Below, in pieces: positions 50,736 through 60,008 of a DNA stretch of 64,000 nucleotides. The translations under genes were made by a program, and so were the position numbers. The stretch comes from Actinotalea endophytica (GTDB lineage Bacteria > Actinomycetota > Actinomycetes > Actinomycetales > Cellulomonadaceae): contig NZ_JAOVZU010000002.1 in the NCBI RefSeq assembly GCF_025717005.1, positions 434,939-498,938 of the forward strand, given 5' to 3'. Below the pieces are notes generated by a model. The model searched no databases. It saw only the letters and a program-made list of their open reading frames with translations, and was not told where the DNA came from. How positions within the stretch are numbered: position 1 is the first letter of the stretch; every line of letters begins with the position of its first letter.

Positions 50736-53099
50736 TCAGCCCTTGGCCTGGGCGCTCGCCGGGCGACGGAGGATCGGGGTCCAGGTGAGCGCCAGCACCG
50801 GCGCCCCCGAGGTGGGCGCATAGCTGCTGAAGAACTTCCCGCCCTTGCCGATCGGCAGCAGCGCCGAGGCATGGCGCAGCAGCCGGACGTGCGGCGTGTA
50901 GACGTGCACCGAGCAGCCGGCCCACGGGTCGGGCGCCTCGGCGTAGAGCCGGACCACCGCGCGCGGGCCGTCGCCCACCACGTCGAGCTGGGCGTGCAGC
51001 ACGCCGTCCGTGTCGGCCACGAGGTGGGTCACGGGCTCGACCTCGCGGGGCGGGCCGAGGATCCAGGCGTCGTCGAGCGGGATGAACCGGGCCTGGACCT
51101 TCGCAGCCTCCGCCGGCGCCTTCCCGAACGACGGCCTGACCTCGACCGTCGTCCCCGCGTGAGCCGGGATGCAGATCGCGGAGAACGGCGCGGGCGAGCC
51201 GTAGCGCTGGTCGCGGTGCGCGCTGGTCGCAGCGACCGGCTTCCCGTCCACCCAGACCATGACCTCGCCGGCGACCCGCTCGGCCAGCGCCACGCCGACC
51301 GCCAGGAACCCGTCCAGGGTCACCTCGGCCGGCTCGCCGACGGGGAGCTGCGTCCAGTCGCCGAAGCCGAACTGGGTGCGCGCGAAGCCCAGGCGCGACC
51401 GGGCCGACCCACCCTTCTGGGCGACGTCGGCGGTCCAGACGCCGAAGTCCATGCCCTTCGCGATCGGCAGGCAGACGCTGTTCACGTCGTACCAGACGTC
51501 CCCGCCGTGGTGGGAGTACACCCCGGCTCCGGCGGAGGCCTCGTCCGCGGAGTCCGCGTCCCGTTCCTGGCTCCCGGAGGCGACCAGCACCAGACCCTGC
51601 TGAGGCATCGCGTCGCAGTCCCGCAGGCCGAGCAGGAAGCCCGCCGTGGTGGAGCGGGACGCCGTGTCCGGCTGGAGCGTGAGCGGTTCACCGATCGCCG
51701 GGAGCTCGGGGTACGCGGGCGCCGACCACCGAGCGAGCACGGCGCTGCGCCGCTCGTCGTCGAGCAGGTCGATCGTGGAGATCAGCCGGGCGTTGCCGAT
51801 CACGGCCCACAGCCGCGGGTCGCGCACGGTGGGTGCCCAGTCGGCCGGGTTGCTGACCAGGGTCGTGTCCCCGCCGAGCCCGTCGAACGTGGTCTGCTCG
51901 GCGAGCTCGAGCGCCGAGCCGGACCGCGACGTCGACGAGCCCGTCGCGTAGCCGGCCGAGGCGCTCGCGCCCAGGTACTTGACCTCGACGGCGGCCTTGA
52001 TCTCCTGCTCCACCTGGCGCTCGGAGGTCGTGGTGTCCTCGGTGCGCACGTGCTCGAAGTGCAGCTGGCCGCCGAGGGTCACCTCCATCGGGACCGCGTG
52101 GCCGTACTCGGCCAGCACCTGCTCCAGCCCGGCTCCCGTGTCCAGGTCGGTGGCGAGGGCGTGGTCGATGGCCTGGACGAACGCGTCGGAGACCCGCGTG
52201 CAGTCGTCCAGGAAGAGCGTCGCGCGTGGGTACTTCCACATCCCGACCTCGTGCAGCTCGCGATGTGCCGACGTGCTCGCGGTGCGCTCCTTGCGGCTGC
52301 GCTCGAACGAGGCGCTGCAGAACGCGTACCCCGCCGTGGCGGTCTCCTTGTCGAAGCCGGCTCGGACGTAGGACGCGGTGTCCTCGGTGTAGGTGACCGC
52401 GCTCTCCACCCGGGCCTGGAACATCTCCGACCTGGCGAAGTCGATCCGCTCCGGGACCACCCACTCGAGCACCGACCGCCGGGCGCGCACCGGCGCGGGG
52501 CCGTCCATCCGGAAGCCGTAGAGCAGCGCGGCGTTGCGGGCGATCACCACCCAGTCGGAGTTCTGCAGGGCCATCGGGGACTGGATCGCGTCCGAGCTGC
52601 GGCTCACGCTCAGCGCGGTGGGCACGGTGAACGTGACCCCGTCGGCCGAGGTGACCTGCGGCTTCGACAGGTCCAGGGCGGTGCCGGGCGGCAGGTCCGG
52701 CGGCACCATCGGCTCCGCGCGCCGGGCGAGGTCGGCCTTGAGACGGTTCGCGGTGCCCTTCTCGGTCACCAGGTGGTCGATCGCGGCCTCGTCGACGTCG
52801 GCGACGTCGAGGTAGCCCTGCTCGAAGAACGCCTCGGCGAAGGCGCTCGCGAAGCGGTCGGTGAGCCACGAGGTGACCGGGGTGGCGTCCACGGCCGGCG
52901 GTCGGGGTGTGGCGGGCGGTAGCGGTGTGGCGGGCTGAGGAGCGGTGGTCGACGTGGTGGCGCCGGCCGGGGCGCTCCCGGAAGGCGCGGCGCCGGCCGG
53001 GACGCTCGCTCGGCTGGGCTCTGCCGCGGTCGGTGTGGTGCCGGTCGGCTCGGCGGTCGAGCCCTTCGCGGTCGCAGCGTTCGCTGTCTTGGTGCTCAT
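50736..53099 (-). CDS. MACPF/perforin-domain protein
   Basis: The 787-aa protein starts at ATG 53099 after GGGAGA. Residues 1-70 are low-complexity Ala/Pro/Thr. From about 160 to 480 it reads as a MACPF domain: SYVRAGFDKETATAGYAFCS, a helical cluster, and the signature LAEYGHAVPMEVTLGGQLHF near 331-347, close to the family's YGTH...GG pattern, followed by STSERQVEQEIKAAVEVKYL, a possible membrane-inserting hairpin region. The C-terminal 300 residues look beta-rich and could be a target-binding module. No signal peptide is visible, so release might need lysis or another route. Pore formation is inferred from family only. It is not adjacent to an obvious immunity gene. Confidence 0.8.
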   Translation of the reverse strand: MSTKTANAATAKGSTAEPTGTTPTAAEPSRASVPAGAAPSGSAPAGATTSTTAPQPATPLPPATPRPPAVDATPVTSWLTDRFASAFAEAFFEQGYLDVADVDEAAIDHLVTEKGTANRLKADLARRAEPMVPPDLPPGTALDLSKPQVTSADGVTFTVPTALSVSRSSDAIQSPMALQNSDWVVIARNAALLYGFRMDGPAPVRARRSVLEWVVPERIDFARSEMFQARVESAVTYTEDTASYVRAGFDKETATAGYAFCSASFERSRKERTASTSAHRELHEVGMWKYPRATLFLDDCTRVSDAFVQAIDHALATDLDTGAGLEQVLAEYGHAVPMEVTLGGQLHFEHVRTEDTTTSERQVEQEIKAAVEVKYLGASASAGYATGSSTSRSGSALELAEQTTFDGLGGDTTLVSNPADWAPTVRDPRLWAVIGNARLISTIDLLDDERRSAVLARWSAPAYPELPAIGEPLTLQPDTASRSTTAGFLLGLRDCDAMPQQGLVLVASGSQERDADSADEASAGAGVYSHHGGDVWYDVNSVCLPIAKGMDFGVWTADVAQKGGSARSRLGFARTQFGFGDWTQLPVGEPAEVTLDGFLAVGVALAERVAGEVMVWVDGKPVAATSAHRDQRYGSPAPFSAICIPAHAGTTVEVRPSFGKAPAEAAKVQARFIPLDDAWILGPPREVEPVTHLVADTDGVLHAQLDVVGDGPRAVVRLYAEAPDPWAGCSVHVYTPHVRLLRHASALLPIGKGGKFFSSYAPTSGAPVLALTWTPILRRPASAQAKG

Positions 53100-53247
53100 C
53101 ACGGTCTCCCGACCCCGGGTCTCGGTTGCTGGGGTCGGGTCCGCCGACGGGTGGTGCCGGCGCGAGTCGCACGAGGGCTGGCCGCCCCCGAGAGCGGTGC
53201 GCGACCTCGCCTCCATGGTGCTCCGGCGGCCCGGGGGCGCGAGGGTC

Positions 53248-53679
53248 CTAGGGCCCGAGCCGGTGGCCGAGCCCGGCGACGCAGCCCGCCATCATCCGGT
53301 CGTGGTTCCAGCGCATCACAGGCGCGGCCACCCGGCTCGCCGCGCCGAGCCACCCCGAGGCCGTGACCTCCTGGTGGTAGTCCAGCCGCGACCCCGCGGG
53401 GACAGGTGTCAGGCGCCAGCGGGCTTCGCCCACGAGGTCCCCGTCCAGGCCCACGACCAGCTCCGGCAGGTCGCGACACACCGCGTGCAGCACCAGGTCG
53501 AGGTGGTGCGGCAAGGCCGAGCGGGCGATCACCCGGGCGTCGTCCGGCCCGAGCGACGCGACCGCCCGGATCTGCGGCCACCACACGACCCAGTGCTCGA
53601 CGTCGAGGATCTCCGCGCACACCGCGGCCGGGTCGGCCGGCAGGTGCCACGTGGCCGCGAAGGTCAGCCGCGTCCTCAT
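53248..53679 (-). CDS. SRPBCC (polyketide cyclase-like) protein
   Basis: The 143-aa protein starts at ATG 53679 with MRTRLTFAATWHLPADPAAV and has the START/Bet v1-type helix-grip pattern: DVEHWVVWWPQIRAVASLG, a beta stretch WRLTPVPAGSRLDYHQEV, and a long C-terminal helix. Such proteins bind hydrophobic ligands. No partner enzyme is adjacent. Confidence 0.8.
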   Translation of the reverse strand: MRTRLTFAATWHLPADPAAVCAEILDVEHWVVWWPQIRAVASLGPDDARVIARSALPHHLDLVLHAVCRDLPELVVGLDGDLVGEARWRLTPVPAGSRLDYHQEVTASGWLGAASRVAAPVMRWNHDRMMAGCVAGLGHRLGP

Positions 53680-53725
53680 CGGGCCATCGTCGGCGTGGTC
53701 CCGCGCCGACGCACCTCGACGCGGC

Positions 53726-54823
53726 TCAGCCCTGCGGTGGGTCGTCCTCGGAGCCGTCGGCAGAGGTGTCCGGGCTCGGCGCCGCGTCCGCCGGCGCCAT
53801 CGGGGCGGCGACGGGAGGTGCGGGTGGCGTCGACACGGGCGCCGTGGCGGGGGCCGTCGCCCACCCGAACGGCACCTGACCACGGGCCGCCTGTGCGGCC
53901 GCGCGCCGGTCCGCGGACTTCTGCCGGGCGCGCCGCACGAACGGCCACGCCACCAGGCCGACCACGGTCGCGACCACGAGCCACGGCAGCAGCACGCCGA
54001 GCACCGTGAGCAGCCACGCGCCGAACGCCATGAGCGCCTTCCACCCGGACTCCAGCCCGGTGAGGAACCCGCTCGGCGGCTCGTCCGGCACGGCCTCGTC
54101 GGTGTAGAGGTTCACGGTCACGGTCGACATCGCGACCTGGTCGGCCAGCGACGCGCGCTCCGACTCGAGCTGCTCGAGCTGGGACTGCCGGTCGGTGAGC
54201 ACCTGCTCGGCCTGCACGATGTCGGACAGGTCGCCGGACCGCTGCAGCAGGTCCTCCAACCGTGCGATCGACAGCTCCATCGCCTTGATCCGTGCATCCA
54301 GGTCCCGCACCTGGCTGGTCACCTCGACGCTGTCCAGCTGCGCCTCCTGGACCTCGCCGAGGTCCTCGAGCTCGTCCAGCACGTCCTGCAGACGCTCGGC
54401 CGGGACGCGCGCGGTGAGCGAGGCGTACGCGCGGCGGTCCGAACCGGCGGACTGCTGGCTGCGCGCCGAGATGAAGCCGCCCTTGCTCTCCACCAGCGTG
54501 ACGACCCGGGTGGCCTTCTCGATCGGGTCGTCCACCACCACGGTGACCCAGCCGGTGACGATCACCATGCGGTCGGCGTCCGCGGTCGACGCGGTCCCGT
54601 CCGACGCCGCGGCCCGCTCCTCGTCGACGGCGGCGCTGTCCTCGTACGCCATGTCGCCACCGGAGGCGGGCGCCATCGCCTCGCTGCCGGCGGAGTCGTT
54701 CGAGCTGCCGGCCGAGCAGCCGGCGACCAGCATCGCCGAGGTGGCCAGAGCGGCGGCCAGGGCCACGGCCCGGCGTGCACGTCGGGGAGCGCGACGGGAG
54801 GCAGGGAGTCGTTCGCTTCGCAT
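53726..54823 (-). CDS. DUF4349 lipoprotein
   Basis: The 365-aa protein has a basic signal peptide and lipobox ending SAMLVAGCSAG, so it is attached outside the membrane. A DUF4349 domain (VIVTGWVTVVVDDPIEKATR, ARVPAERLQDVLDELEDLGE) contains a coiled coil (VLTDRQSQLEQLESERASLA). One membrane helix (LLTVLGVLLPWLVVATVVGL) and a charged tail follow. Function is unknown; homologues lie in envelope-related loci. Confidence 0.88.
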   Translation of the reverse strand: MRSERLPASRRAPRRARRAVALAAALATSAMLVAGCSAGSSNDSAGSEAMAPASGGDMAYEDSAAVDEERAAASDGTASTADADRMVIVTGWVTVVVDDPIEKATRVVTLVESKGGFISARSQQSAGSDRRAYASLTARVPAERLQDVLDELEDLGEVQEAQLDSVEVTSQVRDLDARIKAMELSIARLEDLLQRSGDLSDIVQAEQVLTDRQSQLEQLESERASLADQVAMSTVTVNLYTDEAVPDEPPSGFLTGLESGWKALMAFGAWLLTVLGVLLPWLVVATVVGLVAWPFVRRARQKSADRRAAAQAARGQVPFGWATAPATAPVSTPPAPPVAAPMAPADAAPSPDTSADGSEDDPPQG

Positions 54824-54954
54824 GTGATCACGCTAGAGAGCCGACGGGACGCTTCGCCGGGACTCGCGGGAATCGTGATCAACTCGTCCGAGAACCGTGT
54901 CCCGACAGCAACGGCGCACCGCGCAAGATCGGCCGAGCGTCCGACAGGGCAGGC

Positions 54955-55024
54955 GGTCGGGGTGCGCCGTGCGGACGGCCCGGGCCCGTGGTCGGGGTGC
55001 GCCGTGCGGACGGCCTGGGCCCGT
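54955..55024. repeat. 35-bp tandem duplication
   Basis: Two adjacent 35-base copies (54955-54989, 54990-55024) starting GGTCGGGGTGCGCCG differ at one base. They lie 15 bases before the next gene, in its promoter region. Confidence 0.9.
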
Positions 55025-55038
55025 GTGACCATGCCGAC

Positions 55039-55902
55039 ATGTCGCTCGACGTCCGCGGTGCCGCCGCCGGTGCCGTGCTGCGCAAGGTGGCCGGGCCCGA
55101 CCCGCACACCGCGCGCGCCGCGATCCACCAGGCGCCGGGTCCGCGCTGGTTCCCCGGTGACAGCGCGATCGCCCGGGTGCACGGCGACGCGTCGATGTTC
55201 GTCGGTGGCATCCGCGCACTGCTGCTCCAGTCGTTGCACCCGCGCGCGATGGCCGCGGTCGCCCAGCACTCGGGGTACCGCGGCGACCCGTGGGGACGGC
55301 TCCAGCGCACCGCGACGTTCCTCGCGCAGACCACGTTCGGCCCGGTCGACCAGGCCGAGCTCGCCGTCGCCGTCGTCCGGGCCGTGCACGACCGGATCTC
55401 CGGCCTCACCCCGGACGGCGAGCCGTACGCCGCGTCCGACCCGCACCTGCTCGCCTGGGTGCACCTGGCCGAGGTCGACTCCTTCCTGCTCGCGCACCAG
55501 CGCTACGGCCGCCGGCCGCTCGACGCGGCCGGGTGCGACGCCTACGTCGCCCAGACCGCCGAGGTCGGCGAACGGCTCGGCTCCCGCGACCTGCCGCGCA
55601 CGCTCGACGGCCTGCACGCCGGGCTCGGCGCCTACCGTCCCGAGCTTCGTGGCACCCGCGAGGCGCGCGAGGCGGCCCAGTTCCTGCACCACGAGACGCC
55701 GCTGCCCGCCGCGGCGCGGCCGTTCTTCGGTGCGCTGTGGAACGCCGCGGTCGCGCTCATGCCGGCGTGGTCCCGCGGCGAGCTCGGGCTCACGCGGGTC
55801 CCCGCGCCTGCGGGACCCGTGGTGCGGGCCGGCGGGCAGGTGATGACCCGCGCGATCCGCTGGGCGCTGGACTCCGCCGACCCGGGCCGACCGCCGGCCT
55901 AG
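55039..55902 (+). CDS. MpaB-family (DUF2236) oxygenase-like protein
   Basis: The 287-aa protein starts at ATG 55039. The DUF2236 hallmarks are WFPGDSAIARVHGDASMFVG, LLLQSLHPRAMAAVAQHSGY and the conserved WVHLAEVDSFLLAHQRYG, with His and Asp residues proposed to bind haem or metal in rubber oxygenase-like members. The substrate is unknown. The upstream gap contains the 35-bp tandem duplication. Confidence 0.85.
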   Translation: MSLDVRGAAAGAVLRKVAGPDPHTARAAIHQAPGPRWFPGDSAIARVHGDASMFVGGIRALLLQSLHPRAMAAVAQHSGYRGDPWGRLQRTATFLAQTTFGPVDQAELAVAVVRAVHDRISGLTPDGEPYAASDPHLLAWVHLAEVDSFLLAHQRYGRRPLDAAGCDAYVAQTAEVGERLGSRDLPRTLDGLHAGLGAYRPELRGTREAREAAQFLHHETPLPAAARPFFGALWNAAVALMPAWSRGELGLTRVPAPAGPVVRAGGQVMTRAIRWALDSADPGRPPA

Positions 55903-55975
55903 CGGACGGTCGCCCGGGACGCCTCGCCCGAGCGGCGAGGGCCGCCGCCGGCGGTCGGCTCGCCTCCGGCTCTCG

Positions 55976-57442
55976 TCACCAGTCGACGTCGGGCGTGCGG
56001 GTCCAGGCCAGGCCGTCGGCGGTCCAGCGTCGGGCGATGTCGGCGAGCCGCTCGCGTGCGTCGGCCCAGTCCCGCGAGTCGCGCGGCGACCACGCGACCT
56101 CGGCGACCGCGGCGAGCCGCGGCAGGGCGAGCGCCCACAGGTCGTCCGGGCAGGTCACGGTCTCGGTCCACAGGCACGCCTCGACGCCCTCGATCGCACC
56201 CGGGTCGAGCCCGGGGAGCACGTCCTCCGGGTCCCACTCGTACGCCTGGCGCAGCGGCACGTGCCCCGCCCACTCCAGGCCGAGCGGGAAGTCTGCGTCG
56301 TACTTGAGGTCGAGGTACGTGTGCGGGGCGGGTGACATCAGCACGCGCGCGCCGTCCCGCGCCGCCGTGAGCACGGCGTCGGTGCCGGACCGCAGGTCCC
56401 ACACCTGCACGACGTCCACGGCGCCCGTGGTCGCGGCCTCCTGCCACCCGATCGGCGCGCGCTCTGCGGAGCGGATCGCATCCGCCGCGACGCGCACGAG
56501 CTGCGCGTACTCCGCGTGCGCCATGGTCGGGCACTCGTCGCCGCCGAGGTGCACCCACGGACCGCCCGTCAGGGTCGCGACCTCGGTGAGCACGTCCCGC
56601 AGGAACGGCTCGGTGGCCGGCAGGTCGGCGTGCAGGCCGCTGAAGCCCACCTCGATGCCGGTGTAGGCGTCGGTGGGCATGCCGTCGGGGTTGAGCTCTC
56701 CGACCGCGTGCAGCATCGCGTTGACGTGGCCCGGAACGTCGATCTCGGGCACCACGACGATGCCGAGGTCCGCCGCAGTCTCGACGATGGTCCGCAGCTC
56801 GGCGGCCGAGTAGCAGCCGCCGGGCCCGCCGCCCACCTCGGTGCCGGACGATCGCTCGGCGAGCTCGGGGTGCGACTCGAGCGCGACCCGCCAGCCCTGG
56901 TCGTCGGACAGGTGCAGGTGCAGGCGGTTGAGCCGCAGGTCGGCCATCACCTCGAGCACGGCGAGCACCGTCGGCACGTCCTGGAAGTGCCGGGCGACGT
57001 CGAGCATGAACCCGCGCCACGGGTAGCGAGGCGCGTCCTCGACCCTGACGCCGGGCAGGGTGATCGCGGCACCGTGGGTCGCGGACGCCTCGGCGAGCTG
57101 CAGCAGCGCGGTGGTCGCGTGCCGGAGCCCGGTGGTGCCGCTCGCGGTCGCCAGCACGCCGGCGTCGTCGACGGTGAGCGTGTACGCCTCGTCGTCGCCG
57201 TCGGCCGTGGCGTCGAGCACCAGGCGCACGTGCGTCGGCCCGCCCGGCGCCGCAGCCGGGCCGGCCGTGTCGGTGCGCACCGGCACCGGCGTACCGAGCG
57301 CCGCTCCGAGCCGCCGGGCGAGTCGGGCAGTGACGGGCTCGAGGCCCGCCGGCGCGATCACCGTGGTGCCCGGCCCGAGCACCGCGGAACCCGGCAGGCG
57401 CACCGCCGAGCGGGGGATCGGGAGCAGGGGGAGCGTGGTCAT
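55976..57442 (-). CDS. Beta-N-acetylhexosaminidase, GH20
   Basis: The 488-aa enzyme starts at ATG 57442, overlapping the nagA stop (ATGA). An N-terminal GH20b-like domain (residues 1-130) precedes the catalytic barrel: YPWRGFMLDVARHFQDVPTV, HLHLSDDQGWRVALESHPEL, EIDVPGHVNAMLHA, and the catalytic Asp-Glu pair in WVHLGGDECP. It removes terminal GlcNAc from chitobiose-type sugars. There is no signal peptide, so it acts inside the cell on imported oligosaccharides, consistent with the ABC importer nearby. Confidence 0.93.
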   Translation of the reverse strand: MTTLPLLPIPRSAVRLPGSAVLGPGTTVIAPAGLEPVTARLARRLGAALGTPVPVRTDTAGPAAAPGGPTHVRLVLDATADGDDEAYTLTVDDAGVLATASGTTGLRHATTALLQLAEASATHGAAITLPGVRVEDAPRYPWRGFMLDVARHFQDVPTVLAVLEVMADLRLNRLHLHLSDDQGWRVALESHPELAERSSGTEVGGGPGGCYSAAELRTIVETAADLGIVVVPEIDVPGHVNAMLHAVGELNPDGMPTDAYTGIEVGFSGLHADLPATEPFLRDVLTEVATLTGGPWVHLGGDECPTMAHAEYAQLVRVAADAIRSAERAPIGWQEAATTGAVDVVQVWDLRSGTDAVLTAARDGARVLMSPAPHTYLDLKYDADFPLGLEWAGHVPLRQAYEWDPEDVLPGLDPGAIEGVEACLWTETVTCPDDLWALALPRLAAVAEVAWSPRDSRDWADARERLADIARRWTADGLAWTRTPDVDW

Positions 57443-58674
57443 CGGACGGCCTCCGGGTCGCCCGCGACCCACACCCCGGCCCGCAGCACGGCGACCGGGC
57501 GCAGGTCGGCGTCGGTGACGACCACGTCGGCCCGTGACCCCGGTGCGAGGCGGCCCACGTCGTCGCGCCCGAGCACTCCGGCCGGCACCACCGAACCCAT
57601 CCGCACCGCGGTGACCAGGCCCACCCCGGCCGCCACGGAGGCACGGACCTCGTCGAGCAGGTGGGCGGTCCCGCCGGCGATCGCGCCGTCGCTCGCCAGC
57701 CGGGCCACGCCGTCCTGCACGACCACGTCGGCGGTGCCGAGCCGGTACGCGCCGTCGGCCATGCCCGCGGCCGCCATCGCGTCCGTGACCAGGACGACCG
57801 CGTCGGCACGCGCGGCGACGTCGACCACGGCGCGCACCGTCTCCGGGTCGAGGTGCACCCCGTCGCCGACGAGCTCGACCACGGCCTCGCCGCGCGCCGC
57901 GGCGGCGAGCAGCGCGGCGACCGGTCCCGGGTCGCGGTGGTGCAGCGGGCGCATGCCGTTGAACAGGTGGGTCGCGGTCGGCCGCAGCGATCGCGCGCCG
58001 TGCCGGGCCAGCGCCTCGCGCGCCTCGACCACGGCGGCGCGGACCTGCTCGGCGCTCGCGTCGGTGTGGCCGAACGAGGGCAGCGCGCCGTGCCGGGCCA
58101 GCGCCTCGACCACGCCGTCCCGGCCGAGCACGCCGGGCACCTCGGGTGCCACGGTCATCGAGACCAGTCCGCCGTCCAGCAGCGCGGCGACCTCGTCCAC
58201 CAGGGCCGGGTCGCCGTCGGTCATCAACGCGGGGTCCTGCGCGCCGCGGCGGGCGGGGGACAGGAACGGGCCCTCGAGGTGCAGGCCCGCGAGCTCGCCC
58301 GAGCGCACGAGCGGCGCGAGCGTGGCGGTGCGCTCCAACAGGGTCGAACGCGCTGCGGTGACCAGGGAGGCGACCAGCGTCGTCGTGCCGTGCGCGAGGT
58401 GCTCCCGCACGGCCGTGCGGGCCTCGCCGGCGGACGTCACGTCGGGGAATCCGGCACCGCCGCCGCCGTGGCAGTGCACGTCGACCAGGCCGGGCAGCAG
58501 CGTGCGGCCGCTGGGCGGGGGAGGGGGTACGGGGCTCGTCGCAGCGGGCCCGACGTGGGTAAGTACACCCCCCTGCGCAACCACGACCGCGTCGTCCAGC
58601 ACGGCGTCGGGCGTCACCACGCGGCCGCGGAGCACCACCGTCTCGTGCTCAGGGTGCTCGTCCTGGTGACTCAT
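57439..58674 (-). CDS. nagA: N-acetylglucosamine-6-phosphate deacetylase
   Basis: The 411-aa amidohydrolase starts at ATG 58674. Metal and catalytic residues are in VDVHCHGGGGAGFPD, HLEGPFLSPARRGAQ (Glu), FGHTDASAEQV (His), THLFNGMRPLHHRD (His) and LVTDAMAAAGM (catalytic Asp). It converts GlcNAc-6-phosphate to glucosamine-6-phosphate and acetate. It is divergent from the ROK repressor, with an operator between, and translationally coupled to the hexosaminidase. A nagB deaminase is not in the window. Confidence 0.95.
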   Translation of the reverse strand: MSHQDEHPEHETVVLRGRVVTPDAVLDDAVVVAQGGVLTHVGPAATSPVPPPPPSGRTLLPGLVDVHCHGGGGAGFPDVTSAGEARTAVREHLAHGTTTLVASLVTAARSTLLERTATLAPLVRSGELAGLHLEGPFLSPARRGAQDPALMTDGDPALVDEVAALLDGGLVSMTVAPEVPGVLGRDGVVEALARHGALPSFGHTDASAEQVRAAVVEAREALARHGARSLRPTATHLFNGMRPLHHRDPGPVAALLAAAARGEAVVELVGDGVHLDPETVRAVVDVAARADAVVLVTDAMAAAGMADGAYRLGTADVVVQDGVARLASDGAIAGGTAHLLDEVRASVAAGVGLVTAVRMGSVVPAGVLGRDDVGRLAPGSRADVVVTDADLRPVAVLRAGVWVAGDPEAVR

Positions 58675-58760
58675 GGGCCGGTCCTTCCGTGGTCGGGACG
58701 GTGCCCGCGGGCCGAACGTAACAAACACGTGACGACACCCGCCGACGCTTGACGAGATGA

Positions 58761-58783
58761 TTGTAAGGAGGGTTCACTAACAA
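58761..58783. promoter_or_regulatory. Inverted repeat, probable ROK operator
   Basis: TTGTAAG (58761-58767) and CTAACAA (58777-58783) form a near-perfect inverted repeat with a 9-base spacer in the divergent nagA/ROK gap. A related GTAACAAACAC stretch lies further toward nagA. The AT-rich TTGTTAG arms are typical of NagC/XylR-type ROK sites. The repeat overlaps the repressor's AAGGAGG ribosome site, so binding would also control its own gene. Confidence 0.75.
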
Positions 58784-58785
58784 AT

Positions 58786-59925
58786 GTGACGACATCGCTC
58801 CGGCCGACCGCGAAGGTGCTGCCCGAGCATGCCCGCGCCCAGCACCGCTCGATGGTGCTGCAGCGTCTCTTCCACGGCGGACCGGCCTCCCGGGCCGACC
58901 TCGCCCGCGCCACCGGCCTGACCCGCGTCACGGTCTCCGACCTGGTCATGGCCCTCCTCGAGGAGGGTCTGGTCGCCGAGGTCGGGTCGACCCCCAAGGG
59001 TCGGGTCGGCAAGCCCGCCACCCTCGTCGCCCTGCGCACCCGCGACCACCAGGTGGTCGCCGTCGACCTCACCGACGACGCCCAGCTGCACGGCGCCGTG
59101 CTGGACCTCGGTGGCGAGGTCGTCGTTCATCGCTCCGCACCGACCCACGGCCGCACCGGCGACGCCGCGGTCGACGCCGTCGCCGACCTGTGCCGCGAGC
59201 TCGTCGCCGCGGCCACCCGCCCCGTGCTGGGCGTCGGCGTCGCCTCGCCCGGCGTCGTCGACGAGCGCGGCCGCGTGCTCCAGGCGCCCAACCGCGGCTG
59301 GACCGACCTTCCGCTCGCCGACCTGCTCACCGAGCGCCTCGGGCTGCCGGTGCACGTCGCGAACGACGCCGACACCGCCTGCCTGGGCGAGCTGACCTAC
59401 GGCGGCGCCGACGGTGCCGGCGTCCTCGTGCTCACCGTCGGAGAAGGTGTCGGCGCCGGGATCGTGCTGGACGGGGCGCTCGTGCGCGGCGTGCGGCACG
59501 CCGCGGGCGAGATCGGCCACGTCACCGCGGTCGACGACCGGGACACCGCGGACGGCGCGATCGGCGCCCCGCTGCTGTGCGCGTGCGGCCGTACCGGCTG
59601 CCTCGAGACCGTGCTGTCCGTGCCGGCGCTGCGCGAGCGTGCCTCGCAGGCCGACCCCGACGCGGCGCTCGCCGCGGTGGGTCGCCGCCTGGGCATCGTG
59701 CTGGCGCCCGTGGTCAGCGCCCTGAACCTCGCCGAGGTGGTCCTGTCCGGGCCCCCGGAGCTCCTCGACGGTCCGCTGCGCCTCGCGGCACGGCAGACCC
59801 TGCGGAGGCGCACCATGCCCGTCATCAGCGACGACCTGCAGCTGCGGATGACGGCACTCGGTGAGGACGGGGCGTTGCGCGGCGCAGCCGTGCTGGTCCT
59901 GTCCGGTCAGCTCGGAGTCACGTAA
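58786..59925 (+). CDS. ROK-family repressor (NagC-like)
   Basis: The 379-aa protein starts at GTG 58786. The N-terminal winged helix is FHGGPASRADLARATGLTRV, TVSDLVMALLEEGLVAEVG. The ROK sugar-binding fold follows, with VANDADTACLGELTYGG, HAAGEIGHV and the zinc motif CACGRTGCLE. Catalytic kinase residues are not needed in this class; the N-terminal ATP loop is not a good match. It probably represses the nag genes until GlcNAc or its phosphate binds. The following genes on this strand encode the importer. Confidence 0.9.
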   Translation: MTTSLRPTAKVLPEHARAQHRSMVLQRLFHGGPASRADLARATGLTRVTVSDLVMALLEEGLVAEVGSTPKGRVGKPATLVALRTRDHQVVAVDLTDDAQLHGAVLDLGGEVVVHRSAPTHGRTGDAAVDAVADLCRELVAAATRPVLGVGVASPGVVDERGRVLQAPNRGWTDLPLADLLTERLGLPVHVANDADTACLGELTYGGADGAGVLVLTVGEGVGAGIVLDGALVRGVRHAAGEIGHVTAVDDRDTADGAIGAPLLCACGRTGCLETVLSVPALRERASQADPDAALAAVGRRLGIVLAPVVSALNLAEVVLSGPPELLDGPLRLAARQTLRRRTMPVISDDLQLRMTALGEDGALRGAAVLVLSGQLGVT

Positions 59926-60008
59926 CGACCCCGAGCCGACCGAACCTGCGTGTCGGAGAAGCGATCCCTCGGTGCCGCCAGCACCGTTTCACCAGGAAGG
60001 AACCCGAC

